DNA of 30,649 bases, taken from NCBI GenBank assembly GCA_964605575.1, contig CAZSDG010000004.1, forward strand, positions 1 to 30,649, given 5' to 3'. The position numbers were made by a program, and so were the translations under genes. This document shows, one piece after another, positions 16,122-22,999 of this stretch; positions within the stretch are counted from its first letter, which is position 1; every line of letters starts with the position of its first letter. The notes beneath the pieces were generated by a model. It was not told the DNA's origin, made no database searches, and saw only the letters and a program-made list of their open reading frames with translations. The DNA is from JAAZHN01 sp964605575. GTDB taxonomy: Bacteria > Bacillota_I > Bacilli_A > RF39 > UBA660.

Positions 16122-16883
16122 ATGGAAAAAATTATCGGTGTGTTGGTTATATTAGTAATATTAATCATCCCAGCAATTAAGCAAATTGATCAATATGAAA
16201 GAGGTATTAAGTTTACTTTAGGGAAATTTAGTAAAATAATGGAACCAGGTTGGAATTTAGTAATACCAATATTTCAATCGTATAAAAAGGTCGATATAAG
16301 AACTAAAGTAGTCGATGTTCCAGATCAAGAAGCAATAACTAAAGATAATGTTTCTGTTAGAATTAATGCTGTTGTTTATTATAAATTATTTGATGCAGCA
16401 AGAGCAGTTTTAGAAGTAGAAAATTATTTTTATGCAGTTAGTCAATTAGCTCAAACTACAATGCGTAACATTGTTGGTACAGTTACATTAGATGAGTTAT
16501 TAAGCGAAAGAGAAAAAATATCTGCAGATATTCAATTAATTGTCGATAAAGCAACAGATGATTGGGGAGTAAAAGTTGAAGATGTTGAACTTAAAGATAT
16601 ATCACTTCCTGAAGAAATGAAAAGAGTTATTGCGCGTGTTGCCGAAGCCGAAAGAGAAAAGATGGCAGTTATTAAAAAATCTGAAGGTGAAGCACAAGCT
16701 GCTGAAAATTTATCAAAAGCAGCCCACATTTTATCTGAGGCCCCAGGAGCGCTTCATTTAAGAACTTTAGAGACTATTAACGACGTTAGCGCTGATCAAT
16801 CAAACACAATCTTCTTTGCAATGCCAATTGAGGTTTTAGAAGCATTTAAAGGCTTAAGCAATATTGGTAAAGATAAGAATTAG
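16122..16883 (+). CDS. SPFH/Band 7 family protein (slipin/stomatin-like)
   Basis: The 253-aa product has an N-terminal hydrophobic hairpin or helix (about 3-20), then the SPFH domain: QYERGIKFTLGKFSKIMEPG, DIRTKVVDVPDQEAITKDNV, VSQLAQTTMRNIVGTVTLDE, LKDISLPEEMKRVIARVAEA, and a short helical tail. This matches bacterial slipins, which scaffold membrane microdomains. Length is normal. GAGGAGG precedes the ATG. Slipins often pair with a NfeD protein; none is encoded here. It follows the rpoZ terminator and has its own extended -10 promoter. Confidence 0.93.
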   Translation: MEKIIGVLVILVILIIPAIKQIDQYERGIKFTLGKFSKIMEPGWNLVIPIFQSYKKVDIRTKVVDVPDQEAITKDNVSVRINAVVYYKLFDAARAVLEVENYFYAVSQLAQTTMRNIVGTVTLDELLSEREKISADIQLIVDKATDDWGVKVEDVELKDISLPEEMKRVIARVAEAEREKMAVIKKSEGEAQAAENLSKAAHILSEAPGALHLRTLETINDVSADQSNTIFFAMPIEVLEAFKGLSNIGKDKN

Positions 16884-16910
16884 TAACAAAAAATTAGTCG
16901 TAAACTTGTA

Positions 16911-17258
16911 TTGAAACATTATCCAGAATTAGACTATATTTTTGCTAATATGGATAATGATGAATTTTATTTGAGAAACTATCATTTGCTATTAATTTTA
17001 AAAAGAAATAAAAGTGAATTACATAATTATCATAATGAATTGGTTGCCATTTTTGAAAAAATAAAAGATTATCGCGATAAATTAGCTCATGAAGTTGATA
17101 TTAATGTTTATGGGAAAATTGATCATGGTTTAACTATTAAAGCAATAAAAAAGACTGTTAATAGTATAAAAGTCTTATACAATAAAGAATATAAAGAAGA
17201 ATATGAAAACATTTATGATTCATTGAACAATTTATTAATTAATAAACTATGGAAGTAA
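16911..17258 (+). CDS. HEPN-like small protein, possibly 5'-truncated
   Basis: The open frame after the slipin encodes a helical, charged 115-aa protein if it starts at TTG 16911. No ribosome site precedes that TTG, nor the next ATG (16950), and the frame is open back to 16893 without an ATG, so the 5' end may be lost. The stretch IKDYRDKLAHEVD has the RxxxxH spacing of HEPN domains (R-D-K-L-A-H), found in RNases of toxin-antitoxin and defence systems but also in non-catalytic proteins. No MNT nucleotidyltransferase partner is nearby. A bidirectional terminator follows. Function beyond the motif is unknown. Confidence 0.5.
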   Translation: MKHYPELDYIFANMDNDEFYLRNYHLLLILKRNKSELHNYHNELVAIFEKIKDYRDKLAHEVDINVYGKIDHGLTIKAIKKTVNSIKVLYNKEYKEEYENIYDSLNNLLINKLWK

Positions 17259-17271
17259 ATTTAAACATAAT

Positions 17272-17297
17272 AAAAACGTCATATTACAGACGTTTTT
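17272..17297. terminator. Bidirectional terminator between the HEPN-like gene and tRNA-Ala
   Basis: A 9-bp stem AAAAACGTC (17272-17280) / GACGTTTTT (17289-17297) with an 8-base loop. It ends the plus-strand gene, and the minus-strand tRNA transcript would reach it about 70 bases after the CCA end. Confidence 0.85.
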
Positions 17298-17369
17298 ATA
17301 TTGGCTTGGGTATTTTATATGCTATTGTGAACTATTTACTATTTGTAAATAATTCGCTTGATTTCTTTA

Positions 17370-17446
17370 TGGTGGAGAATAAGGGACTTGAACCCTTGGC
17401 CTCCTGCTTGCAAGGCAGGCGCTCTAGCCAACTGAGCTAATTCCCC
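17370..17446 (-). tRNA. tRNA-Ala (anticodon UGC)
   Basis: On the minus strand the gene starts GGGGAATTAGCTCAG and closes with ATTCTCCACCA. The acceptor stem has the alanine identity pair G3-U70, the anticodon stem is CCTGC/GCAGG with loop CTTGCAA (TGC at 17410-17412), the T arm has GGTTCAA, and CCA is encoded. It has its own promoter. Confidence 0.95.
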
Positions 17447-17458
17447 AAGTCATTAACA

Positions 17459-17487
17459 ATTCTAGCATATCCAAATAGCATTTTCAA
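17459..17487 (-). promoter_or_regulatory. Promoter of tRNA-Ala
   Basis: Minus strand: -35 TTGAAA (17482-17487), 17-base spacer, extended -10 TGCTAGAAT (TAGAAT at 17459-17464), 12 bases before the mature tRNA 5' end. Confidence 0.75.
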
Positions 17488-17517
17488 GTAAATTATGTAG
17501 ATTTGTTAATAATTTAA

Positions 17518-18165
17518 TTATTTTAGTGTTTTAGTATAACCTTTTTCTTCTAATTTGGTTTTAGTTATCGAAAATATTTCTGTATGAATGTCTTCTTGTT
17601 TACCAACTCCATTGATTATAAAGTAATGATTTTTATCCTTGGCAAGTTCTTTAAAAGAATTTCTAATTGTTCTAAAATTATCTAATTTAATTGAATCCTG
17701 TTCAATTCGATCAATATCTGAGTTTTGTGATCTTTTAATAAACTCTTCTTCATCAATATCAATAATAAAAGTTAAATCAGGAGTTAATCCTCTTAAAGCT
17801 TTATCGTTGATTTCTCTAACAAAGTCAACACCAAGATTTCTCATCACTCCTTGATAAGTTAAGCTAGAATCTAAGAATCGATCACAAATTATTAATTTAT
17901 TTTGATTCATCAATTCTAATAATAATTCAGTGTGAGAAGATCTGGCAGTAGCAAATAAATAAGCTTCAGTTAAACCATCAAATTTACTATTTGAATGGAG
18001 AAGCAATTCTCTTATTTTTTCTGCTAACTCAGTACCGCCTGGTTCCCGAGTTTTTATTGCATCAAATCCCTCTTGTAATAATTTTTGATAGAGCAACTCA
18101 GTTTGAATACTTTTACCAGCTCGATCAGTTGCTTCAAATGTAATAAAAAATCCTCTTTTATTCAT
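17518..18165 (-). CDS. tmk: Thymidylate kinase with unusual P-loop
   Basis: Tmk phosphorylates dTMP to dTDP with ATP for DNA synthesis. The 215-aa product has the family segments FEATDRAGKSIQTELLYQKL, TREPGGTELAEKIRELLL (dTMP-binding), CDRFLDSSLTYQG (DR motif) and LTPDLTFIIDID. The P-loop begins with Ala12 (codon GCA) where the Walker A rule GxxxxGK[ST] expects Gly; DRAGKS otherwise resembles eukaryotic-type enzymes. The start overlaps the upstream gene by 8 bases, with GGGAG ahead. No terminator is seen before the tRNA-Ala promoter, so read-through into the tRNA is possible. Confidence 0.93.
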   Translation of the reverse strand: MNKRGFFITFEATDRAGKSIQTELLYQKLLQEGFDAIKTREPGGTELAEKIRELLLHSNSKFDGLTEAYLFATARSSHTELLLELMNQNKLIICDRFLDSSLTYQGVMRNLGVDFVREINDKALRGLTPDLTFIIDIDEEEFIKRSQNSDIDRIEQDSIKLDNFRTIRNSFKELAKDKNHYFIINGVGKQEDIHTEIFSITKTKLEEKGYTKTLK

Positions 18166-19171
18166 GTATATCTCCCTTTCTAATTAGACTATAACTAGGC
18201 TCTTTGAATCTTATATAATTACCATTGTATTCAGTTAAAGCTTCTTGAAATAATTTTTCAATCATTTCTGCAAAATCACTATTATAGTTTTCTTTAGTTT
18301 CTTTTAAGATGCTTTTTAGTCCTTCAACTAAAACAGGGTAGAATGAAAAGTTTATTATTGCACTTTTAATTAATAGTTTATTCATTGTTACCTCGTGTAA
18401 ATCACATTTTTTTAAACTTTCATATAATTTATCAATAGAATAATCAATAAGCCAAGCTAAATATTCAATTTTAAACTGATGTATATGATTATTATATCCT
18501 GAATTATCTTGAATATTTAAATAAAAATTAAGACGATCAATAATAATATTTTCTGGTGTTTTGTAATTGTTCTCTCTAAGCTCATAATGAATTTCTGGAT
18601 AGGTAAACGCTATATGATATTTAGTTTTAAGTAATGTTACTTTCAAGCTATTATCGTGACTATTTTTAGTAAATTGTTCGATTTGTTTTATTAATGTCAT
18701 TAATAAATCTTTAATTATTATTGTTTCTGCATTTAATAAATCTTGAAACAATTGGGCTTTTAGGGGACTGTCTGCTTCAGAAACAAGCATTACATTAACA
18801 GGTAAAATACTTGAATAACGAAAAAAGTTTTTTTTCATTCCTGATTCAACATGTTTTAATAAAAGCATTGTTGCATTACGAAAAGTATCTTTATATGTAA
18901 CCTCACCTGGGAAGATAAGGTTTTCGTTATTATTGTATAAATTGCTTAAAGTGAGATATGTTAAGCCTAATTCAATGTCATTTAAATCCTGATCCTTGAT
19001 AGTTTCTTCTAATGATTCAACAGCCAAATCTAAGTAATCTAAGTTTTTCATAAATTCAGGAGAGTTTTCCTGGCCTTTTGCTTCTTGATAGAGTAATTGT
19101 ACGTGAATATTTTTTACTCTATGACTAGCAATTAATATATTATCAATTTTATTATTATTTTCTGCCGCCAT
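18158..19171 (-). CDS. Hypothetical protein, 337 aa, coupled to tmk
   Basis: I do not recognise this product. It is almost wholly helical and soluble, with Leu/Glu/Lys-rich segments (LDLAVESLEETI, HVESGMKKNFFRY, LLNAETIIIKDLLMTLIKQI) and no catalytic motif I can name. The start at the ATG at 19171 is fixed by AGGAGG 6 bases upstream; the longer frame would read through that site. It overlaps tmk by 8 bases, so the two are probably translated together. A weak promoter may lie at 19198-19225. Confidence 0.8.
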   Translation of the reverse strand: MAAENNNKIDNILIASHRVKNIHVQLLYQEAKGQENSPEFMKNLDYLDLAVESLEETIKDQDLNDIELGLTYLTLSNLYNNNENLIFPGEVTYKDTFRNATMLLLKHVESGMKKNFFRYSSILPVNVMLVSEADSPLKAQLFQDLLNAETIIIKDLLMTLIKQIEQFTKNSHDNSLKVTLLKTKYHIAFTYPEIHYELRENNYKTPENIIIDRLNFYLNIQDNSGYNNHIHQFKIEYLAWLIDYSIDKLYESLKKCDLHEVTMNKLLIKSAIINFSFYPVLVEGLKSILKETKENYNSDFAEMIEKLFQEALTEYNGNYIRFKEPSYSLIRKGDIHE

Positions 19172-19197
19172 TAATTGCCTCCTAAGTCTTAATGAAT

Positions 19198-19225
19198 ATC
19201 TTATCACAAGCAAATAAAAAAACAA
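19198..19225 (-). promoter_or_regulatory. Possible promoter of the 337-aa gene and tmk
   Basis: Minus strand: TTGTTT (19220-19225), 16-base spacer, TGATAAGAT (extended -10; TAAGAT at 19198-19203). It overlaps the dfx terminator, so the call is weak. Confidence 0.35.
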
Positions 19226-19241
19226 GAATTAATCTTGTTTT
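19214..19241 (-). terminator. Terminator of desulfoferrodoxin gene
   Basis: A 9-bp stem AAAACAAGA (19219-19227) / TCTTGTTTT (19233-19241); on the minus strand it is followed by a T run (the A run 19214-19220 on plus). It overlaps the stop codon of the gene. Confidence 0.8.
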
Positions 19242-19620
19242 AGTTGTTATAAGATGATTTCCATAAACCGTGAAGATTACAGTATTCATATACTTCAAAT
19301 GAAGTTGTTCCTTCAGGAAGATTAAATGTTGCCTTTGGTTCTTCGCCTGGTTTTAAATTAACTCTTTGAACCTTGTTATTTACTACTAAGAATATTTTAG
19401 TAATATAATGTGCCTCTTCCATTGGATGTAAAACACTACCAACAGTAACAGTAACAGTATTACCATCAACTTCAATAACTGGAACGTGTTTTTCTAATCC
19501 TGCATCTTCAGATTTAGCTGTCATTAATTCCATTGGTTGGCCACAGCAAACTAATTGACCACCGCCATTTTCAAGCAAATCAACAACATTACCACAAACT
19601 GAACAAATATATATTTTCAT
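19240..19620 (-). CDS. dfx: Desulfoferrodoxin (superoxide reductase)
   Basis: Superoxide reductase turns superoxide into hydrogen peroxide without making oxygen, which suits anaerobes. The 126-aa product has the N-terminal desulforedoxin Cys4 site (YICSVCGNVV, QLVCCGQPM) and the C-terminal catalytic iron site with EKHVPVIE, HPMEEAHYI and YEYCNLHGLW supplying the four His and one Cys. It is therefore the two-domain form. AGGAGG precedes the ATG, with a 17-base-spaced promoter (TTGATT, TAAAAT). It is divergent from the peptide exporter locus. The electron donor (rubredoxin) is not seen here. Confidence 0.96.
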   Translation of the reverse strand: MKIYICSVCGNVVDLLENGGGQLVCCGQPMELMTAKSEDAGLEKHVPVIEVDGNTVTVTVGSVLHPMEEAHYITKIFLVVNNKVQRVNLKPGEEPKATFNLPEGTTSFEVYEYCNLHGLWKSSYNN

Positions 19621-19640
19621 TTTTCTTTCCTCCTAATATA

Positions 19641-19669
19641 ATTTTACATTAAATATGTTTTAAAATCAA
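19641..19669 (-). promoter_or_regulatory. Promoter of desulfoferrodoxin gene
   Basis: Minus strand: -35 TTGATT (19664-19669), 17-base spacer, -10 TAAAAT (19641-19646), 20 bases before the ATG. No clear promoter for the divergent exporter gene could be picked in the remaining 57 bases. Confidence 0.6.
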
Positions 19670-19726
19670 TTTTATTTAAAGGAAAATAAGCTAGCTTGGT
19701 TAACAAGTAAGTGAAGGGAGGAAATA

Positions 19727-21772
19727 GTGCAGAAATGGATTGTTAAACAACAAGATATTCAAGATTGTGGGGCATGTTGCTTATTGTCAATTATTAAATA
19801 TTATGGTGGATTTGTTCCTTTAGAAACTTTAAGAGAAAATACTTATACAGATAAGACTGGAACAAGTGCCTATAATTTAATTGAAACTTTCAAAAGATAT
19901 GGTTTTGAGGCTGCTGGTTTAAAAGCCCAAGTCACTGACTTAAGGGTAGTCAACTTACCAGCAATCGCTCACGTATTAATTGATGGAAAATTACCACACT
20001 TTGTCGTTGTATATAAAATTAATAAGAAAAATATTACAATGATGGATCCAGGCAAAGGGGTAATAAAAATGCGTTTAACAGATTTTAATAAAATATTTTT
20101 AGGAACAATAATAATAAGTAATCCAATTAATAAAATTATTTCAATAGACAAACCTAAAAGTATTTATTATCTTTTCAAAGATATATATTCTTTAGAAAAA
20201 AGCTTAATTATTAAAATAATATTAATTAGTTTAATTTTAACCACTGTTGGAATCGCCTCTTCATTTTATTTGAAATATGCTTTGAATAGTTTAAATAAAT
20301 TAGATGTATTTTTAAATATTAATGAAACTGTATTAATATTTGGCATAATTTATTTAATTAAAATATTTACCACCTACGTAAGAAACTATTTTAAAGTATA
20401 TTTAACAAAAAATATCGATATTCATTTAACAATTCCATTTCTTAAACACTTATTTAATATCCCTTTAAACAATCTTAAATCAAGAAGTACGGGTGATATT
20501 GTCGAAAGAGTCGATGAACTAAATAATGTAAAAGAATTATTTAGTGATGTATTCATTTTCATATTTCTCGATTGTATTCTTGCTTTAAGTACTTTGATAA
20601 TTTTAATTAATATTAATTTAAATTTAACATTAATTACGTGTGGAATGCTAATTGTTTATGGAATATTTGGTTTTATGATTAGTCCAACTATTAAAAAGAA
20701 GGCTGAAGAAAATATTGATTTAGAAACTCAATATAAAAGTTCGTTAATAGAGGCTATTTCAGGAATACAAAGTATAAAAAACTTAAATAAATCAAATTAT
20801 TTCTTAAATAAATTGATAGTAAAATTAATTATATATTTAAGACAAACATTTAAAATTAGTCATTTATTTAATAAGTACAATTTAGTTAAGGATATCATTA
20901 ATGAACTTGGAACATATACAATTTTAACTTTAGGTATATTTTTGATTAAGGATAATGCTTTATCAATAATCGACATAATGGTTTTTACAAGCCTGGTTAC
21001 ATATCTAAATAATCCAATAAAAAACATTATTGATTACTTACCAAAAATTGAATTTATTAAGGCTTCTTTTAACAAAATAAATGACTTTATTAATTTCCCT
21101 CAAGAAAATCTATGTGATGATGATCACTTCCATAATGGAGATATTAGTATTAATAATTTAAGATTTTCTTATAATGGGCAAAGATCAATAATAAACAATT
21201 TGAATCTTGCCATTAAAAAAGGAGAAAAAGTAGTGCTTTCAGGTACTAGTGGTTCTGGTAAATCAACTCTCTGTAAATTGATAATTAGAATGATGAAATA
21301 TGATGCAGGAGAGATATTAATCTCTAATGTCAATATTGAGGATTATAATTTACAAACCATTAGAAATAATATTTGTTATATTTCACAAGATGAAATACTA
21401 TTTTCAGACACAATAAAAAGCAACATTTTATTAAATAATAATCCTAAAGAACTACAAAAAGTATTAAATATTTGTCAAATAGAAGATATTTTAAAAACAA
21501 AACCATTTCGGTTAGAAACATTCCTATTAGAACAAGGTAGTAATTTATCGGGAGGAGAAAAGCAAAGATTAATTTTAGCAAGAGGTCTAATGTGCAATTG
21601 TCCAATAATAATTTTGGATGAAGCTTTATCCGAAGTTTCTAAAAGTATGGAAGAAACAATTCTCGAAAACATTATTAAGCATTATCGTGATCGGACAATA
21701 ATTTATGTCTCACACCACACCACCAGTAATCTTTTTGAAAGAATAATAAAAATAGAGGAATGTTATGAGTGA
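19727..21772 (+). CDS. Peptidase-containing ABC exporter for double-glycine-leader peptides
   Basis: Such exporters cut the leader after GG and pump the mature peptide out. The 681-aa product starts with GTG (AGGGAGG 6 bases ahead). An N-terminal C39 peptidase has QDCGACCLL with catalytic Cys14, His91 in LPHFVVVY and Asp107 in MMDPGKG. Then comes a five- or six-helix membrane domain (about 155-430), and an ATPase domain with GTSGSGKST (about 506), the Q-loop YISQDE, signature LSGGEKQR (about 607), Walker B IIILDE and H-loop YVSHH. The D-loop reads ALSEVS instead of the usual ATSALD, an oddity. Its stop (TGA) lies 8 bases inside the accessory gene, and two GG-leader peptides follow, which are the obvious substrates. 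Confidence 0.95.
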   Translation: MQKWIVKQQDIQDCGACCLLSIIKYYGGFVPLETLRENTYTDKTGTSAYNLIETFKRYGFEAAGLKAQVTDLRVVNLPAIAHVLIDGKLPHFVVVYKINKKNITMMDPGKGVIKMRLTDFNKIFLGTIIISNPINKIISIDKPKSIYYLFKDIYSLEKSLIIKIILISLILTTVGIASSFYLKYALNSLNKLDVFLNINETVLIFGIIYLIKIFTTYVRNYFKVYLTKNIDIHLTIPFLKHLFNIPLNNLKSRSTGDIVERVDELNNVKELFSDVFIFIFLDCILALSTLIILININLNLTLITCGMLIVYGIFGFMISPTIKKKAEENIDLETQYKSSLIEAISGIQSIKNLNKSNYFLNKLIVKLIIYLRQTFKISHLFNKYNLVKDIINELGTYTILTLGIFLIKDNALSIIDIMVFTSLVTYLNNPIKNIIDYLPKIEFIKASFNKINDFINFPQENLCDDDHFHNGDISINNLRFSYNGQRSIINNLNLAIKKGEKVVLSGTSGSGKSTLCKLIIRMMKYDAGEILISNVNIEDYNLQTIRNNICYISQDEILFSDTIKSNILLNNNPKELQKVLNICQIEDILKTKPFRLETFLLEQGSNLSGGEKQRLILARGLMCNCPIIILDEALSEVSKSMEETILENIIKHYRDRTIIYVSHHTTSNLFERIIKIEECYE

Positions 21773-22199
21773 TGAACTTGTCAATAATCCTTATAATTTA
21801 TTAAAAGAACAACCAAAGAAATATATTAGTTTCATTCTATTGATAGTTGTATTTTTAGTAATATTTTTATTTAATCAAAAAGCATTCACAACAATGAATA
21901 TTCAAGGAGTGGTTAAAAATCAAGATGGTTATAAAGTTTTTCTCTATGTACCATATCAAAATGTTATAAACATAAGTCAAGGTAAATTATTAATTGAAAA
22001 CAAGATATATAATTATAAATTAATTAATGTTTCAGATGATCTGAATCAAATTAATAATCAAAATATCCAGGAAGTAGTAATTGAGGTTAACTTATTACCA
22101 AAATATCAAGTAAATAATTTAATAATAGAAACCAAAATTATCAAAAGTGAAGAAAAAGTTTATCAAAAACTTTGGAACAATTTAAAAGAAAGGGAGTGA
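21765..22199 (+). CDS. Single-helix accessory protein of the peptide exporter (minimal HlyD-like, inferred)
   Basis: The 144-aa product has a cytoplasmic N-terminus (residues 1-20), one membrane helix (about 21-41), then a beta-rich extracellular domain with GVVKNQDGYKVFLYVPYQNV and IQEVVIEVNLLPKYQV. Overlap with the ABC gene (8 bases) and 2-base spacing to the first peptide gene tie it to the exporter. Bacteriocin exporters of this kind usually have an HlyD/LcnD-like partner of about 450 aa; this one would be that protein stripped of its coiled-coil hairpin and lipoyl parts. The assignment is inference from position and topology. It could instead be the immunity protein. GAGGAA is its ribosome site. 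Confidence 0.7.
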   Translation: MSDELVNNPYNLLKEQPKKYISFILLIVVFLVIFLFNQKAFTTMNIQGVVKNQDGYKVFLYVPYQNVINISQGKLLIENKIYNYKLINVSDDLNQINNQNIQEVVIEVNLLPKYQVNNLIIETKIIKSEEKVYQKLWNNLKERE

Positions 22200-22201
22200 G
22201 T

Positions 22202-22348
22202 ATGTTAAAAATTAATAATCAAGAATTGATGAACATTCGTGGTGGTGCAGTTTCTTGGGGTACGGTAGGATTAATTTTTGGTGGAGTATTGACATTTCTA
22301 ATTGGAGTCTTAGATGGCTTCAAAAGACCACTAAAGTGTAATCGATGA
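22202..22348 (+). CDS. GG-leader peptide 1 (putative class IIb-like bacteriocin component, 48 aa)
   Basis: The leader MLKINNQELMNIRGG (15 aa) ends in the double glycine cut by C39 exporters. The predicted 33-aa mature part begins AVSWGTVGLIFGGVL, is a hydrophobic Gly-rich helix with GLIFG (a GxxxG motif), and ends in a basic tail KRPLKCNR with a single Cys. GGGAG is 5 bases ahead of the ATG. The stop TGA overlaps the next peptide's ATG (ATGA, 22345-22348), so the two are translated together, as two-peptide bacteriocins need equal amounts. It is too short for routine gene callers. A signalling role is an alternative. Confidence 0.8.
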   Translation: MLKINNQELMNIRGGAVSWGTVGLIFGGVLTFLIGVLDGFKRPLKCNR

Positions 22349-22506
22349 ATACGTTATCTAATTTGGAATTATATGAAATTCGCGGCGGATTAGCAATAAC
22401 AGGAACACTATTATCAGCATTTTCCAAGGCTGTTGAAGTGATATTTAACTTAGGACGTAGTCTAGGTTCAGCATTAAACATGATAGTAAACAAAAGAAAG
22501 TGTTAA
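22345..22506 (+). CDS. GG-leader peptide 2 (putative class IIb-like bacteriocin component, 53 aa)
   Basis: The leader MNTLSNLELYEIRGG is clearly kin to that of peptide 1 (shared EL-x-x-IRGG and equal length of 15). The predicted 38-aa mature part begins LAITGTLLSAFSKAVEVIF, contains GRSLG (GxxxG), and ends VNKRKC, again a basic tail with one Cys. No separate ribosome site is evident; it relies on the 4-base overlap with peptide 1. A hairpin terminator begins in its stop codon, so no further gene belongs to this operon. Confidence 0.8.
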   Translation: MNTLSNLELYEIRGGLAITGTLLSAFSKAVEVIFNLGRSLGSALNMIVNKRKC

Positions 22507-22524
22507 GGATGGAAACATCCTTTT
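22505..22524 (+). terminator. Terminator of the peptide/exporter operon
   Basis: A 7-bp stem AAGGATG (22505-22511) / CATCCTT (22516-22522) closed by a GAAA tetraloop, followed by only a few T. It is a modest terminator. Confidence 0.65.
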
Positions 22525-22533
22525 CATTTGTGG

Positions 22534-22562
22534 TTGAATATTATTAATATATATTATATAAT
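22534..22562 (+). promoter_or_regulatory. Promoter of tRNA-Arg
   Basis: -35 TTGAAT (22534-22539), 17-base spacer, -10 TATAAT (22557-22562), 15 bases before the tRNA. Confidence 0.75.
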
Positions 22563-22577
22563 CAAATTGTTCAAATT

Positions 22578-22654
22578 GTCCTCGTAGCTCAGTTGGATAG
22601 AGCATACGCCTTCTAAGCGTACGGTCGGGAGTTCGAACCTCTCCGAGGACGCCA
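22578..22654 (+). tRNA. tRNA-Arg (anticodon UCU)
   Basis: Acceptor arms GTCCTCG and CGAGGAC pair fully, followed by G73 and encoded CCA. The D arm is AGCTCAGTTGGATAGAGC, the anticodon stem TACGC/GCGTA encloses CTTCTAA (TCT, reading AGA), and the T arm has GAGTTCGAACCTC. AGA is the main Arg codon in this AT-rich window. Confidence 0.95.
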
Positions 22655-22656
22655 AT

Positions 22657-22685
22657 AAAAAAATACACCTATGTGGTGTTTTTTT
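22657..22685 (+). terminator. Terminator of tRNA-Arg
   Basis: A 5-bp core stem ACACC (22665-22669) / GGTGT (22675-22679), extended by A/T pairs beyond one T-T mismatch, with a T run to 22685. Confidence 0.75.
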
Positions 22686-22746
22686 ATCATAATAATTAAG
22701 ATTATAAACAAAGTAATTATTTGCAGAAAAAAATTGTTAACATAGG

Positions 22747-22775
22747 TTGTCAAAGAATAAATTTGGTGGTATAAT
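22747..22775 (+). promoter_or_regulatory. Promoter of rpsU-yqeY
   Basis: -35 TTGTCA (22747-22752), 17-base spacer, extended -10 TGGTATAAT (TATAAT at 22770-22775). It is one of the best promoters of the window, as fits a ribosomal protein gene. Confidence 0.85.
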
Positions 22776-22802
22776 TTCTTTACAAATGGAAGGAGGGATA
22801 AT

Positions 22803-22988
22803 ATGACAAGAGTAGATGTTAAAAACGGAAACGTAGATGGTGCACTTAAAAGATTTAAAATGAAAGTGGCTAAAAGCGGCGTCCCTTCTGAATTGAAAAA
22901 AAGAAAGCATTATGATAAACCTGGCGTTAGAAAAAGAGCAGAGAAGAAAGAACAAATGAAAAATGCTAAACGTCATCGTCGTGATTAA
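22803..22988 (+). CDS. rpsU: 30S ribosomal protein S21
   Basis: The 61-aa basic protein has the S21 signature: VDGALKRFKMKVAKSGVPSE, then LKKRKHYDKPGVRKR and a Lys/Arg tail. S21 sits by the 3' end of 16S rRNA and helps initiation. GGAGGG precedes the ATG. It is followed 11 bases later by yqeY, the usual Bacillota pairing. Confidence 0.96.
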   Translation: MTRVDVKNGNVDGALKRFKMKVAKSGVPSELKKRKHYDKPGVRKRAEKKEQMKNAKRHRRD

Positions 22989-22999
22989 TAGGTGTTAAG

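Noticed and set aside
17249..17440. Plus-strand ORF of 63 codons ending in the tRNA-Ala gene
   Set aside because: Its second half is the antisense of tRNA-Ala (the NKGLEPLASC type of text typical of such artefacts), it crosses a terminator, and it has no ribosome site.
22474..22668. Minus-strand ORF over tRNA-Arg
   Set aside because: It is the antisense of the tRNA, another common false ORF.
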